A DNA stretch of 23,834 bases from Bacteroidales bacterium UBA1794 (lineage in GTDB: Bacteria; Bacteroidota; Bacteroidia; Bacteroidales; Bacteroidaceae): positions 1-23,834 of the forward strand of contig DCFW01000041.1 of NCBI GenBank assembly GCA_002315435.1. The letters run 5' to 3'. A program made the translations under genes and the position numbers. This document shows positions 7,810-15,283 of the stretch, one piece after another. The notes under the pieces are model-generated. The model was given only the letters and a program-made list of their open reading frames with translations. It was not told where the DNA came from and did not search any database. Position 1 is the first letter of the stretch. Each line of letters opens with the position of its first letter.

Positions 7810-9981
7810 TTATTCTACAATTTTCATTTCATTGATTAAGTTTGGGCAATTGCCGTATTTGTCAATCAAGAATAATATATAGCGGATATCCACACAGATA
7901 CATCTTTGCAAATCTTTGTTGAAGCTGATGTCGCCGCTTAATGACTCCCAGTTGCCATCGAATGCGGCTCCGATGAGTTGTCCTTTGGCATTGATCACAG
8001 GACTTCCTGAGTTGCCTCCGGTGATGTCATTGGTAGTCAAGAAACAGGTAGGCATTTCACCGTTTTTCATGGCATAACGTCCGAAGTCTTTCTTTTCATA
8101 CAATTCTTTCAGTTTGGCAGGAACTTCAAATTCTGGATTACTATCATCCTCTTTTTCCATAACTCCTTTGAGTGTGGTGTAATAGTTGTAGTGTATACCA
8201 TCTTTAGGATCACATGATTTCACATTACCGTATGTAACACGGATGGTGAAGTTGGCATCAGGAGCATGGGGTGTTAACGAATCCATCTCGCACAGTCCGC
8301 GTACATAGGTTTTGTGGCGCAACTGTAGATCCGTGCTCAACTCATGTACTGAGTCCATCATTGTGGCATATGCGGTGTAAATGGTTTTGTAATATTGATT
8401 CAACAAATCGCCATTAGCTGCTTTCTCGCTGGGGCTTTTCAAAAATTTGTCAAAGCTGCTTCTAGATGAGAATATTGACTTGTCATATAGGTCGTTAACG
8501 TATTTCTCGTAATTGCCTTTGTATTTCTTTTCAATGGTTTGATAGAATTCGGGTCTGTATTGTGCCGGAACCATTTGTGCATAAAGCGGAAGAAGTTCCT
8601 TGGCAACTTTCCTATCAACTTCTTTGTCGAAATCTTTGTTGTATACTTCATTGAAGAGGGTGTCCAGGCGAGCTCTTTTTGATTGAATCAATGTATCGTT
8701 TTTAGCCTTCACAGCATCTACATATTCTTTCATGCTATTGAAAGGTGAATGAATTTCAATGCCACGGAAGAAGGTTTCTGTGAAACACATTACACGATAA
8801 TCCAATGGAGTGATCTTCTGAATGTCGGCATTGATGTGGTTGATCACATTCAAATATGCGGTGTCTTGCTTTTGTTCGGCAAATTTCAGGAAGCTTTTTT
8901 CTTGTTCCGTTTTACTTTCACGAACTTTGTTGGCTACGATAGCCTTGTTCATACCAATGGCGTTTTTCCAGTAGTTGGCACTCATGGCAAATTTTGAAGC
9001 ATACATGATGCGAATGCGATCGCTGGCTGCCATTTCTTTTGAGAGCACATTTTGGCGAGCTTCACGTACACGAATTCTAGGCGTATTCTGTGCATCCATG
9101 CGTTCCTGTATTTCACTTTCTGTGAGGTATCGGCTTGTATGTCCGGGAAATCCCATGATCATGGCATAGTCGCCGTCTTCGATACCTTTAATTGAAATAG
9201 GTAGATATTTTTTTACTTTCAGCGGAAGGTTGTCTTTGTTATAATCAGCCGGTTCTCCATTTTTATCTGCGTAGATGCGGAACATGGAGAAGTCACCTGT
9301 ATGGCGTGGCCACATCCAATTATCAGTTTCTCCACCGAATTTACCGATGCTTTGCGGAGGTGCTGCTACCATGCGCACATCACTATATACCTTATAATAT
9401 ACGAGGTAGTAACTGTTGCCGGCATAGTAGGGGAGAACTTCTGCTTCGATGTAAGATTTATTTTTGTATTCGCCTTCTTCTTCTTTGAGTCGATTGCCCA
9501 ATTGGTCACAATAGACTCTTCCCAATGACTCAATCTCAGAGGTTTTCTTTGCCTTAATATCGGCATTCACCGTATCGGTTACATTAATGATCTTATCTAC
9601 AAATCTGAATTTCAATCCCGGAGAGGCTAATTCTTCGCTTTTGCTCTTTGCCCAAAATCCGTTAGTGAGGTAGTCATGTTCTACAGAACTGTGTTCCTGT
9701 ATGGATTCGAATCCGCAGTGATGGTTGGTAAGGATGAGTCCCTCCGGTGAAATTATTTCGCCCGTACAACCGCCACCAAAAATGCCGACGGCATCTTTAA
9801 TAGAGAGATTTGATTTACTATAAAGGCTGTCTGCTTCGAGCAACAACCCTTGCTTCTTCATTAAATCGATGGTGTGTTGCTCTTTAAGTAGTTGCAACAA
9901 CCACATGCCTTCGTCGGCGTGAGCCGATACGAAAATGAACGAAAGCAAAATCAAGAAGATTGAAATTCTATTTTTATTCAT
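7810..9981 (-). CDS. S46 family dipeptidyl peptidase, DPP7-like
   Basis: A 723-residue exported serine peptidase that removes dipeptides from the N-terminus of oligopeptides, feeding amino-acid use. Signal peptide 1-22 (hydrophobic stretch ending SAHA) precedes the usual mature start DEGMW. The chymotrypsin-like triad is intact: H88 (TNHHCG), D230 (RHTGDF) and S658 (GGNSGSP). The spacings H-D and H-S are identical to those of Porphyromonas gingivalis DPP11 (H85, D227, S655, recalled from the literature). The P1-specificity position equivalent to residue 673 there is Gly676 here (FDGNWE). In this family Gly marks DPP7 (hydrophobic or broad P1), and Arg marks DPP11 (Asp/Glu), so DPP7 type is inferred. 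Location is periplasmic or surface-associated. It is transcribed alone. Confidence 0.9.
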   Translation of the reverse strand: MNKNRISIFLILLSFIFVSAHADEGMWLLQLLKEQHTIDLMKKQGLLLEADSLYSKSNLSIKDAVGIFGGGCTGEIISPEGLILTNHHCGFESIQEHSSVEHDYLTNGFWAKSKSEELASPGLKFRFVDKIINVTDTVNADIKAKKTSEIESLGRVYCDQLGNRLKEEEGEYKNKSYIEAEVLPYYAGNSYYLVYYKVYSDVRMVAAPPQSIGKFGGETDNWMWPRHTGDFSMFRIYADKNGEPADYNKDNLPLKVKKYLPISIKGIEDGDYAMIMGFPGHTSRYLTESEIQERMDAQNTPRIRVREARQNVLSKEMAASDRIRIMYASKFAMSANYWKNAIGMNKAIVANKVRESKTEQEKSFLKFAEQKQDTAYLNVINHINADIQKITPLDYRVMCFTETFFRGIEIHSPFNSMKEYVDAVKAKNDTLIQSKRARLDTLFNEVYNKDFDKEVDRKVAKELLPLYAQMVPAQYRPEFYQTIEKKYKGNYEKYVNDLYDKSIFSSRSSFDKFLKSPSEKAANGDLLNQYYKTIYTAYATMMDSVHELSTDLQLRHKTYVRGLCEMDSLTPHAPDANFTIRVTYGNVKSCDPKDGIHYNYYTTLKGVMEKEDDSNPEFEVPAKLKELYEKKDFGRYAMKNGEMPTCFLTTNDITGGNSGSPVINAKGQLIGAAFDGNWESLSGDISFNKDLQRCICVDIRYILFLIDKYGNCPNLINEMKIVE

Positions 9982-10006
9982 TTATTTATGTGATTAAATT
10001 ATAATA

Positions 10007-10014
10007 CAAATATA
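10007..10014 (-). promoter_or_regulatory. -7 element of the S46 peptidase promoter
   Basis: On the minus strand TATATTTG fits TAnnTTTG and lies 25 bases upstream of the ATG at 9981. No convincing TTTG occurs at the -33 distance, and the region is AT-rich, so confidence is moderate. Confidence 0.4.
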
Positions 10015-10120
10015 CAAGCTTTCTACATTCGACTATCATATTTTCTCAAAAAACTTGCATGTAAAAGATATTCTTGAATAAAAATATTCAATGAAAGATT
10101 TTATTCTAGAAATAAATTTT

Positions 10121-10128
10121 TAACTTTG
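10121..10128 (+). promoter_or_regulatory. -7 element of the UXS / hybrid kinase operon promoter
   Basis: TAACTTTG fits TAnnTTTG, 34 bases before the ATG at 10163, predicting a leader of about 30 bases. An AT-rich imperfect palindrome (arms 10100-10105 and 10111-10116) lies just upstream, overlapping the expected -33 region. Confidence 0.45.
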
Positions 10129-10162
10129 ACGCAGGATATATTTTCAATGAATCTGAAATATA

Positions 10163-11101
10163 ATGAAAAAAATTCTAATAACCGGTGGAGCAGGATTCAT
10201 AGGATCACATCTATGTAAACGCCTGCTTGATGAAGGAAATGATGTGATTTGCATGGATAATTATTTTACCGGCGATAAAGAAAATGTATTGCCGTTAAGA
10301 GTAAATCCACATTTTGAATTGCTTCGTCATGACGTGATACAACCTTATTTGGCTGAAGTCGATGAAATCTATAATTTGGCTTGTCCTGCATCTCCTATAC
10401 ATTATCAATTCGATCCGATAAAAACAGTTAATACGTCTGTGATGGGGGCTATAAATGCTCTGACTCTGGCCTCTAAAATAAGTGCAAAGGTGATGCAATC
10501 TTCAACAAGTGAAGTGTATGGTGATCCGATGATAAATCCTCAAGTAGAATCGTATTGGGGAAATGTGAATCCGATCGGTGTGCGTTCATGCTATGATGAA
10601 GGAAAGAGATGTGCTGAGACATTGTTCATGGATTATCACAGGCAGCAGAAAACGAGAATCAAGATCATTCGTATTTTCAATACTTATGGCCCTAATATGT
10701 TGCCGAATGACGGGCGTGTAATCTCTAATTTTATTGTGCAGGCTCTTCAAAATCAAGATATAACTATCTACGGAAATGGGCAACAAACTCGCAGCTTTCA
10801 GTATGTAACAGATCTAGTGGAGGCGATGGTGCGCATGATGCAAACTTCCGATGATATGATCGGTCCGATAAATATAGGTAATCCTTGTGAATTTACGATT
10901 GAGGCTCTTGCCGAAATAATTATAAAGAAAACAAAATCAAAGTCAAAAATAATATACAAGCCTTTACCAATGGATGATCCTAAATGCAGACAGCCGGATA
11001 TAACTAAAGCTAAAGCTGTTCTTGGTTGGGAACCAAAAGTCTCTTTGGACGAAGGATTGGATTATACAATTGACTATTTTAGAAAATATTTAATGAAATA
11101 A
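10163..11101 (+). CDS. uxs: UDP-glucuronate decarboxylase (UDP-xylose synthase)
   Basis: A 312-residue soluble short-chain dehydrogenase/reductase predicted to convert UDP-glucuronic acid to UDP-xylose with tightly bound NAD+, supplying a sugar nucleotide for surface glycans. The nucleotide-binding loop is GGAGFIGSH (8-16). The catalytic group is T115/S116-E117 (STSEVYG) and Y144-x3-K148 within RSCYDEGKR (141-149), a signature that separates UXS from dTDP-glucose dehydratase and UDP-glucose epimerase. RSFQYVTDLVEAM is also typical. Length matches the soluble bacterial form. Its TAA stop overlaps the ATG of the hybrid kinase by one base, so the two are co-transcribed and probably translationally coupled. 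No glycosyltransferase or UDP-glucose dehydrogenase gene is in the window, so the glycan served is unknown. Confidence 0.92.
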   Translation: MKKILITGGAGFIGSHLCKRLLDEGNDVICMDNYFTGDKENVLPLRVNPHFELLRHDVIQPYLAEVDEIYNLACPASPIHYQFDPIKTVNTSVMGAINALTLASKISAKVMQSSTSEVYGDPMINPQVESYWGNVNPIGVRSCYDEGKRCAETLFMDYHRQQKTRIKIIRIFNTYGPNMLPNDGRVISNFIVQALQNQDITIYGNGQQTRSFQYVTDLVEAMVRMMQTSDDMIGPINIGNPCEFTIEALAEIIIKKTKSKSKIIYKPLPMDDPKCRQPDITKAKAVLGWEPKVSLDEGLDYTIDYFRKYLMK

Positions 11102-12237
11102 TGGACATGGAAATTAATTCTTCTGAATATAAAATATTAGTAGTTGATGATGTGGCGTCAAATGTACTTTTATTAAAAGTGTTGCTTTCTAAAGAAAAAT
11201 TTCAGATTATTACAGCTAGTAGCGGCGTTCAGTGCTTGGAATTAACTGAAAAAGAACGCCCTGACTTAATATTACTGGATGTGATGATGCCTGAAATGAA
11301 TGGGTACGAAACGGCTGAGAAGCTGAAAGCGGCACCAGAGCTGAAAGAAATTCCTATTATTTTTCTTACTGCATTGAATTCTACAGCCGATATAGTGAAA
11401 GGATTTCATTCGGGGGGTAATGATTTTATCTCAAAACCTTTTAATAAGGAAGAATTGATTATTCGTGTAAAACATCAACTTTCATTGATCGCTGCAAAAA
11501 AGATAATCATAGCCAAAACGGAAGAGTTGATGCGCACAATAACTAGTCGCGATAAACTTTATTCGGTGATAGCTCATGACCTGCGTTCACCTTTGGGCAG
11601 CATCAAAATGGTATTGAATATGTTATTGCTGAATCTCACTAGCGAGAAAATAGGTAAGGATATGTATGAGACACTTAATATGGCTAACCAGACGACTGAG
11701 GAGATGTTTACCCTCTTGGATAATTTGTTGAAATGGACAAAAAGTCAGGTTGGACGTTTGAATATTGTATTGCAGCATAGCGAAATGATTGAATTGGTAC
11801 AGAGTGTTATAGAGGTTTTCTCTATGAATGCTGAGTTGAAGAATATAAAGATTAATTTGAATGCACCTGAGGCGGTAAATTTATGCATGGATATTGATAT
11901 GATCAAGACTGTGATCCGCAATTTGCTCAGTAATGCGATTAAGTTTAGTTTGGAAGGTGGAGTTATAGATGTGTCTGTAGAGGATTTAGGTGATGAAGTA
12001 CAGTTAAATGTTAGCGACCATGGGAAAGGGATAAAAGAGGAAGATCAACCTAAATTGTTTCATGTTGAAACTCATTTTACGACTTTTGGAACGAAAGATG
12101 AAGAGGGATCGGGATTGGGCTTATTGCTTTGTCAGGACTTTATTAACAAGCATAACGGGAAAATTGGCTTTGTTTCTAAATATGGTGCAGGATCTACTTT
12201 TTATTTCAAATTGCCAAAGACGCAAGAAAAGTGTTAA
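11101..12237 (+). CDS. Hybrid response regulator / histidine kinase (REC-HisKA-HATPase)
   Basis: A 378-residue cytosolic protein without membrane segments or a sensor domain. The receiver is first (about 10-130): acidic pocket D16/D17, phospho-acceptor D60 (LILLDVMMPEMNG), T90 and K112. The dimerisation/phosphotransfer helix has H159 (SVIAHDLRSPLGSI). The ATPase domain has an N-box N278 (NLLSNAIKFS), G1 D306 (SDHGKGI) and G2 GSGLGL (336-341). All catalytic residues look intact. The receiver-first layout suggests kinase output is controlled by phosphorylation from another kinase or phosphotransfer protein; the partner and the downstream regulator are not in the window. The ATG at 11101 overlaps the uxs stop; a second Met two codons on is an alternative start. 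Confidence 0.88.
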   Translation: MDMEINSSEYKILVVDDVASNVLLLKVLLSKEKFQIITASSGVQCLELTEKERPDLILLDVMMPEMNGYETAEKLKAAPELKEIPIIFLTALNSTADIVKGFHSGGNDFISKPFNKEELIIRVKHQLSLIAAKKIIIAKTEELMRTITSRDKLYSVIAHDLRSPLGSIKMVLNMLLLNLTSEKIGKDMYETLNMANQTTEEMFTLLDNLLKWTKSQVGRLNIVLQHSEMIELVQSVIEVFSMNAELKNIKINLNAPEAVNLCMDIDMIKTVIRNLLSNAIKFSLEGGVIDVSVEDLGDEVQLNVSDHGKGIKEEDQPKLFHVETHFTTFGTKDEEGSGLGLLLCQDFINKHNGKIGFVSKYGAGSTFYFKLPKTQEKC

Positions 12238-12269
12238 GTTACTTAGCATTATTAATTAAGCTATAAATG

Positions 12270-12307
12270 AAATGCTGTGGGGTAAATTCCTCATAAGCAT
12301 TTTTTTT
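12270..12307 (+). terminator. Intrinsic terminator of the uxs-kinase operon
   Basis: Hairpin AAATGCTGTGGGG (12270-12282), six-base loop, complementary arm 12289-12302 with one bulged A and two G-U wobbles, running directly into T7-T9 (to 12307). A classic plus-strand terminator 33 bases after the kinase stop. Confidence 0.85.
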
Positions 12308-12425
12308 ATTATTTGTGATCAGAGGGTGAGGCGAAGTACTGTTTCTTCTGGTTCAAAAATCATGGATTATGCGTTATAGATGTAAATGAAGTGACGATTT
12401 GTTAGATTAATTGAAAAAATAAATG

Positions 12426-12433
12426 TATTTTTG
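12426..12433 (+). promoter_or_regulatory. -7 element of the DUF4105-pseudophosphatase-secA operon
   Basis: TATTTTTG followed by CA fits TAnnTTTG. It ends 21 bases before the ATG at 12455. The nearest upstream TTTG (12398-12401) is 24 bases away, longer than usual. It is the only promoter I see for the three-gene operon including secA. Confidence 0.55.
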
Positions 12434-12454
12434 CACGCGAAATTTTATACAGAT

Positions 12455-13657
12455 ATGAAACAGAAATGTTTGAGGAATAGTGTCTTTTGTGTGTTTTTGA
12501 TATTGGGATGTTTGCTAATATCATCAAGGGCCGAGGCTAAAAACGATTCCATTCAAATCAGCATACTTACTTGTTCGCCTGGAAATGAGATTTATGAATT
12601 GTTTGGTCATACAGCAATTCGTTATCATAATATATCTAAAAATGAGGATGTTGTGTTCAATTATGGAATGTTCAACTTTAATACTCCTCATTTTATTTTA
12701 CGTTATATCAAAGGTGAAACTGACTACCAGCTGGGAGTAAATGATTATAACGATTTCATCTCGGAATACACTATGCGAAATTCTAGTGTATATGAGCAAG
12801 TTCTTAATTTGACTCCTGCTGAGAAAAGTGCATTTTATTGGGCGCTGACTAAGAATTACCAACCGGAACACCGCGTATATAGATACAATTTCTTTTATGA
12901 TAATTGCTCAACTCGTCCACGGGATAAGGTAGAAAACCTAGTGAAAGGTAAGATAGATTATCAATTGGATGATCGTGTACAGACATTTCGTAGTATTGTG
13001 CATGAATTTACGAAGGGACATCCTTGGTCGCAATTCGGTATTGATCTCTGCTTGGGAAGTCAGGCGGATCAATCGATCACATCAAGGGAAAAAATGTTTG
13101 CCCCTTATTATTTAAAAGATGCTCTTGACAAGGCTGTGGTTGAGACCGGGAAAGATTCTATTCATAATTTGGTTCTGTCTTCCGGCTTTTTATTTAAATC
13201 AAACCCTAATATTTCTGTTGAAAGCGGTTTTCCGTTAACCCCAATACAATGTGGCGTAATTCTCTTTATTGTAGTGATCGGGGTATGTTTATATGAATTT
13301 AAGAAGAATAAAATATATTGGATCGTTGATGTTGTTCTCTTCGGAGCGGCAGGAGTTGGTGGCTGCATATTGATGTTCTTGGCTTGTTTCTCAGTACATC
13401 CGGCAGTGAGCCCTAATTTCGTACTCTTTGTGTTGCATCCTTTTCATTTGATAGGTGTAGCATGTATGGTATGGTGTTTGAAGCATAATCGCAGAGATTA
13501 TTATTCGGTAGCAAATTTTATTATCTTGACTCTCTTCTTGTTTTCAACAGAAGTGATTCCGCAGCAGTTTGATAAAGCTGTTATTCTGATAACACTATCG
13601 TTGCTGATACGTTCGGGTATGTATATCTATTTTTCTATTATCAAAAAAATTAAATGA
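12455..13657 (+). CDS. DUF4105 / Lnb_N-domain membrane protein
   Basis: A 400-residue exported protein. Residues 1-28 are a signal peptide or N-terminal anchor (hydrophobic 10-24, then SSRAEA). Residues about 32-230 are the DUF4105 (Lnb N-terminal periplasmic) domain with conserved GHTAIRYH (51-58) and FFYDNCSTRPRD (147-157 region; C151). Five hydrophobic helices follow at about 265-282, 287-313, 322-341, 349-367 and 374-394. The domain is named after a lacto-N-biosidase N-terminal region; its own function is not established. H52 followed later by Asn-Cys resembles permuted papain/NlpC-P60 hydrolases, an inference. The frame could open at a TTG at 12431, but that lies inside the promoter's -7 element, so ATG 12455 is chosen. 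Its stop overlaps the next gene's start (ATGA). Confidence 0.82.
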   Translation: MKQKCLRNSVFCVFLILGCLLISSRAEAKNDSIQISILTCSPGNEIYELFGHTAIRYHNISKNEDVVFNYGMFNFNTPHFILRYIKGETDYQLGVNDYNDFISEYTMRNSSVYEQVLNLTPAEKSAFYWALTKNYQPEHRVYRYNFFYDNCSTRPRDKVENLVKGKIDYQLDDRVQTFRSIVHEFTKGHPWSQFGIDLCLGSQADQSITSREKMFAPYYLKDALDKAVVETGKDSIHNLVLSSGFLFKSNPNISVESGFPLTPIQCGVILFIVVIGVCLYEFKKNKIYWIVDVVLFGAAGVGGCILMFLACFSVHPAVSPNFVLFVLHPFHLIGVACMVWCLKHNRRDYYSVANFIILTLFLFSTEVIPQQFDKAVILITLSLLIRSGMYIYFSIIKKIK

Positions 13658-15282
13658 AAGGATTACTTACATCTCTCCTCACGGTGCTGGCTGTAACCGG
13701 CTTGAACGCTCAGACATCGACCTCAATGCCTCCGCGGTTGGTTATTGGTATTACTATTGATCAATTTAGCTCAGATTATCTTCAAGCTTTTTCACAATTG
13801 TATGGAGAAAAAGGATTTAAACGTTTGATGAAGGAGGGGCGTTTTTATCGTCAGGCATATTACAATTTCGCTAATCCTGATGAGGCATCGTCTGTAGCTT
13901 CAATTTATTCGGGAAGTGCTCCGGATGTGAATGGTATCATAGCTGATAGATGGCTTGATCGTGCTACTTTAGTCTCTCGAAATTGTGTTGACGACGATAA
14001 ATATATAGGTTTCTATACAGATGAAAATACATCACCTTCACAATTGTTGGTGACCACTTTCCCGGATGAATTGAAGGTTGCTTCTAACGGAAAATCTTTG
14101 GTTTATTCTATTTCTCCTAATAAAGCTGCTGCCGTGCTAGGTGCCGGTCATGCGGGTGATTTGGCTTTGTGGCTGAATGATGCTACGGCTAAATGGTGCA
14201 GTTCTACATTTTATACTAATTTACCTACGTTCGTTACGGATTACAACACCCAGCAAGGGTTGGATAAAACGATAAGTAAAATGGTGTGGACTCCGACGTT
14301 GGCACCTGAGAAATATAAGTATATTACTACGGAATGGGAGGAATCGGCTTTTTCTCATAAATTAGATGACAAGCGTGCTACATTCAAATATAAAAAGGTA
14401 TTCACTAGCCCTGTTGTTAATGACGAGGTGAACAATATGCTTTCAGTGTTGCTTGACAAAGAACCGCTGGGGCAAGATGCAATTCCTGATGTGCTTTCAC
14501 TTAGCTATTATGCCGGCAATTTTGATCACTCTTCAGCCAATGAACTTCCTATGGAGATGCAGGACACCTATGTGCGTCTTGACAAAAATTTGGCTGATAT
14601 GCTGGAGATGGTTGATAAAAAGGTTGGATTGAAGAATACTCTTATTTTTATCACGTCTACAGGATATACAGATTCGAATGAGAAAATTCCTGCAAAATAT
14701 CATATTCCAGGAGGCGAATTTCATATAGAGCGTTGTGCTGCATTGCTTAATATGTATTTGAATGCATTGTATGGACAGGGATTGTATGTTGAAGCTTTTG
14801 ATGGCTTACAAATCTATCTGAATCATAAATTATTAGAAGATAAGAAGCTCACACTAAGAGATATCACCGATCGTGCTATCGATTTTTTACGTCAATTTAG
14901 TGGAGTACAGGATGTGTATTCATCATTTAGTTTGCTTACGTCTTCATCTAATCCTGATATTGAAGGATTACGCAAGGCATATAATCGCTTACATTCAGGT
15001 GATTTACAGATATCTGTGTTACCAGGGTGGACGGTGATAAATCCGAAAAATACGACTGATGTAAAGAATGTGCGTAAAGCTTATATGCCTGCACCTCTTA
15101 TATTAATTGGCGCGAATGTGAAGCCGGCTATCATAGACCTTCCTGTTTGTATTGATAGATTGGCTCCGACTATATCATCATCTCTTAGGATCAGGGCGCC
15201 CAATGGTTGCAATTCGACACCTCTTGAAGATGTTTTTAAAAAGCAAAGTATTAATAATGTAGAAATAAAAAAAGAAAAATAA
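13654..15282 (+). CDS. Alkaline-phosphatase-superfamily protein, probably catalytically dead
   Basis: A 542-residue protein with a signal peptide (1-20, ending LNAQ), so exported. Fold landmarks match the PafA-type/type I phosphodiesterase family: VIGITIDQF (30-38) with D36 at the first metal position, ASIYSG (82-87), APDVNGI (89-95) and a C-terminal RLAPTISSSLRIRAPNG (502-518). The chemistry is missing. The nucleophile Thr (T79 in PafA) aligns with E77. The D-x3-H metal ligands fall on SYYAGNFDH (284-292) with Tyr and Asn. The A-D-H-G ligand pair reads TSTGY (334-338). The last ligand His falls near Met478. Alignment was by eye. It probably acts as a binding or scaffold protein (inference). 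It overlaps the DUF4105 gene by four bases and is one base from secA. Confidence 0.8.
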   Translation: MKGLLTSLLTVLAVTGLNAQTSTSMPPRLVIGITIDQFSSDYLQAFSQLYGEKGFKRLMKEGRFYRQAYYNFANPDEASSVASIYSGSAPDVNGIIADRWLDRATLVSRNCVDDDKYIGFYTDENTSPSQLLVTTFPDELKVASNGKSLVYSISPNKAAAVLGAGHAGDLALWLNDATAKWCSSTFYTNLPTFVTDYNTQQGLDKTISKMVWTPTLAPEKYKYITTEWEESAFSHKLDDKRATFKYKKVFTSPVVNDEVNNMLSVLLDKEPLGQDAIPDVLSLSYYAGNFDHSSANELPMEMQDTYVRLDKNLADMLEMVDKKVGLKNTLIFITSTGYTDSNEKIPAKYHIPGGEFHIERCAALLNMYLNALYGQGLYVEAFDGLQIYLNHKLLEDKKLTLRDITDRAIDFLRQFSGVQDVYSSFSLLTSSSNPDIEGLRKAYNRLHSGDLQISVLPGWTVINPKNTTDVKNVRKAYMPAPLILIGANVKPAIIDLPVCIDRLAPTISSSLRIRAPNGCNSTPLEDVFKKQSINNVEIKKEK

Positions 15283-15283
15283 G

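Noticed and set aside
12431..12454. Upstream TTG start for the DUF4105 gene
   Set aside because: The TTG is part of the -7 promoter element, so it would be upstream of the transcript; ATG 12455 gives a normal signal peptide.
13654..15282. Calling this gene an active alkaline phosphatase
   Set aside because: Overall similarity would suggest it, but the nucleophile and most metal-binding positions are replaced.
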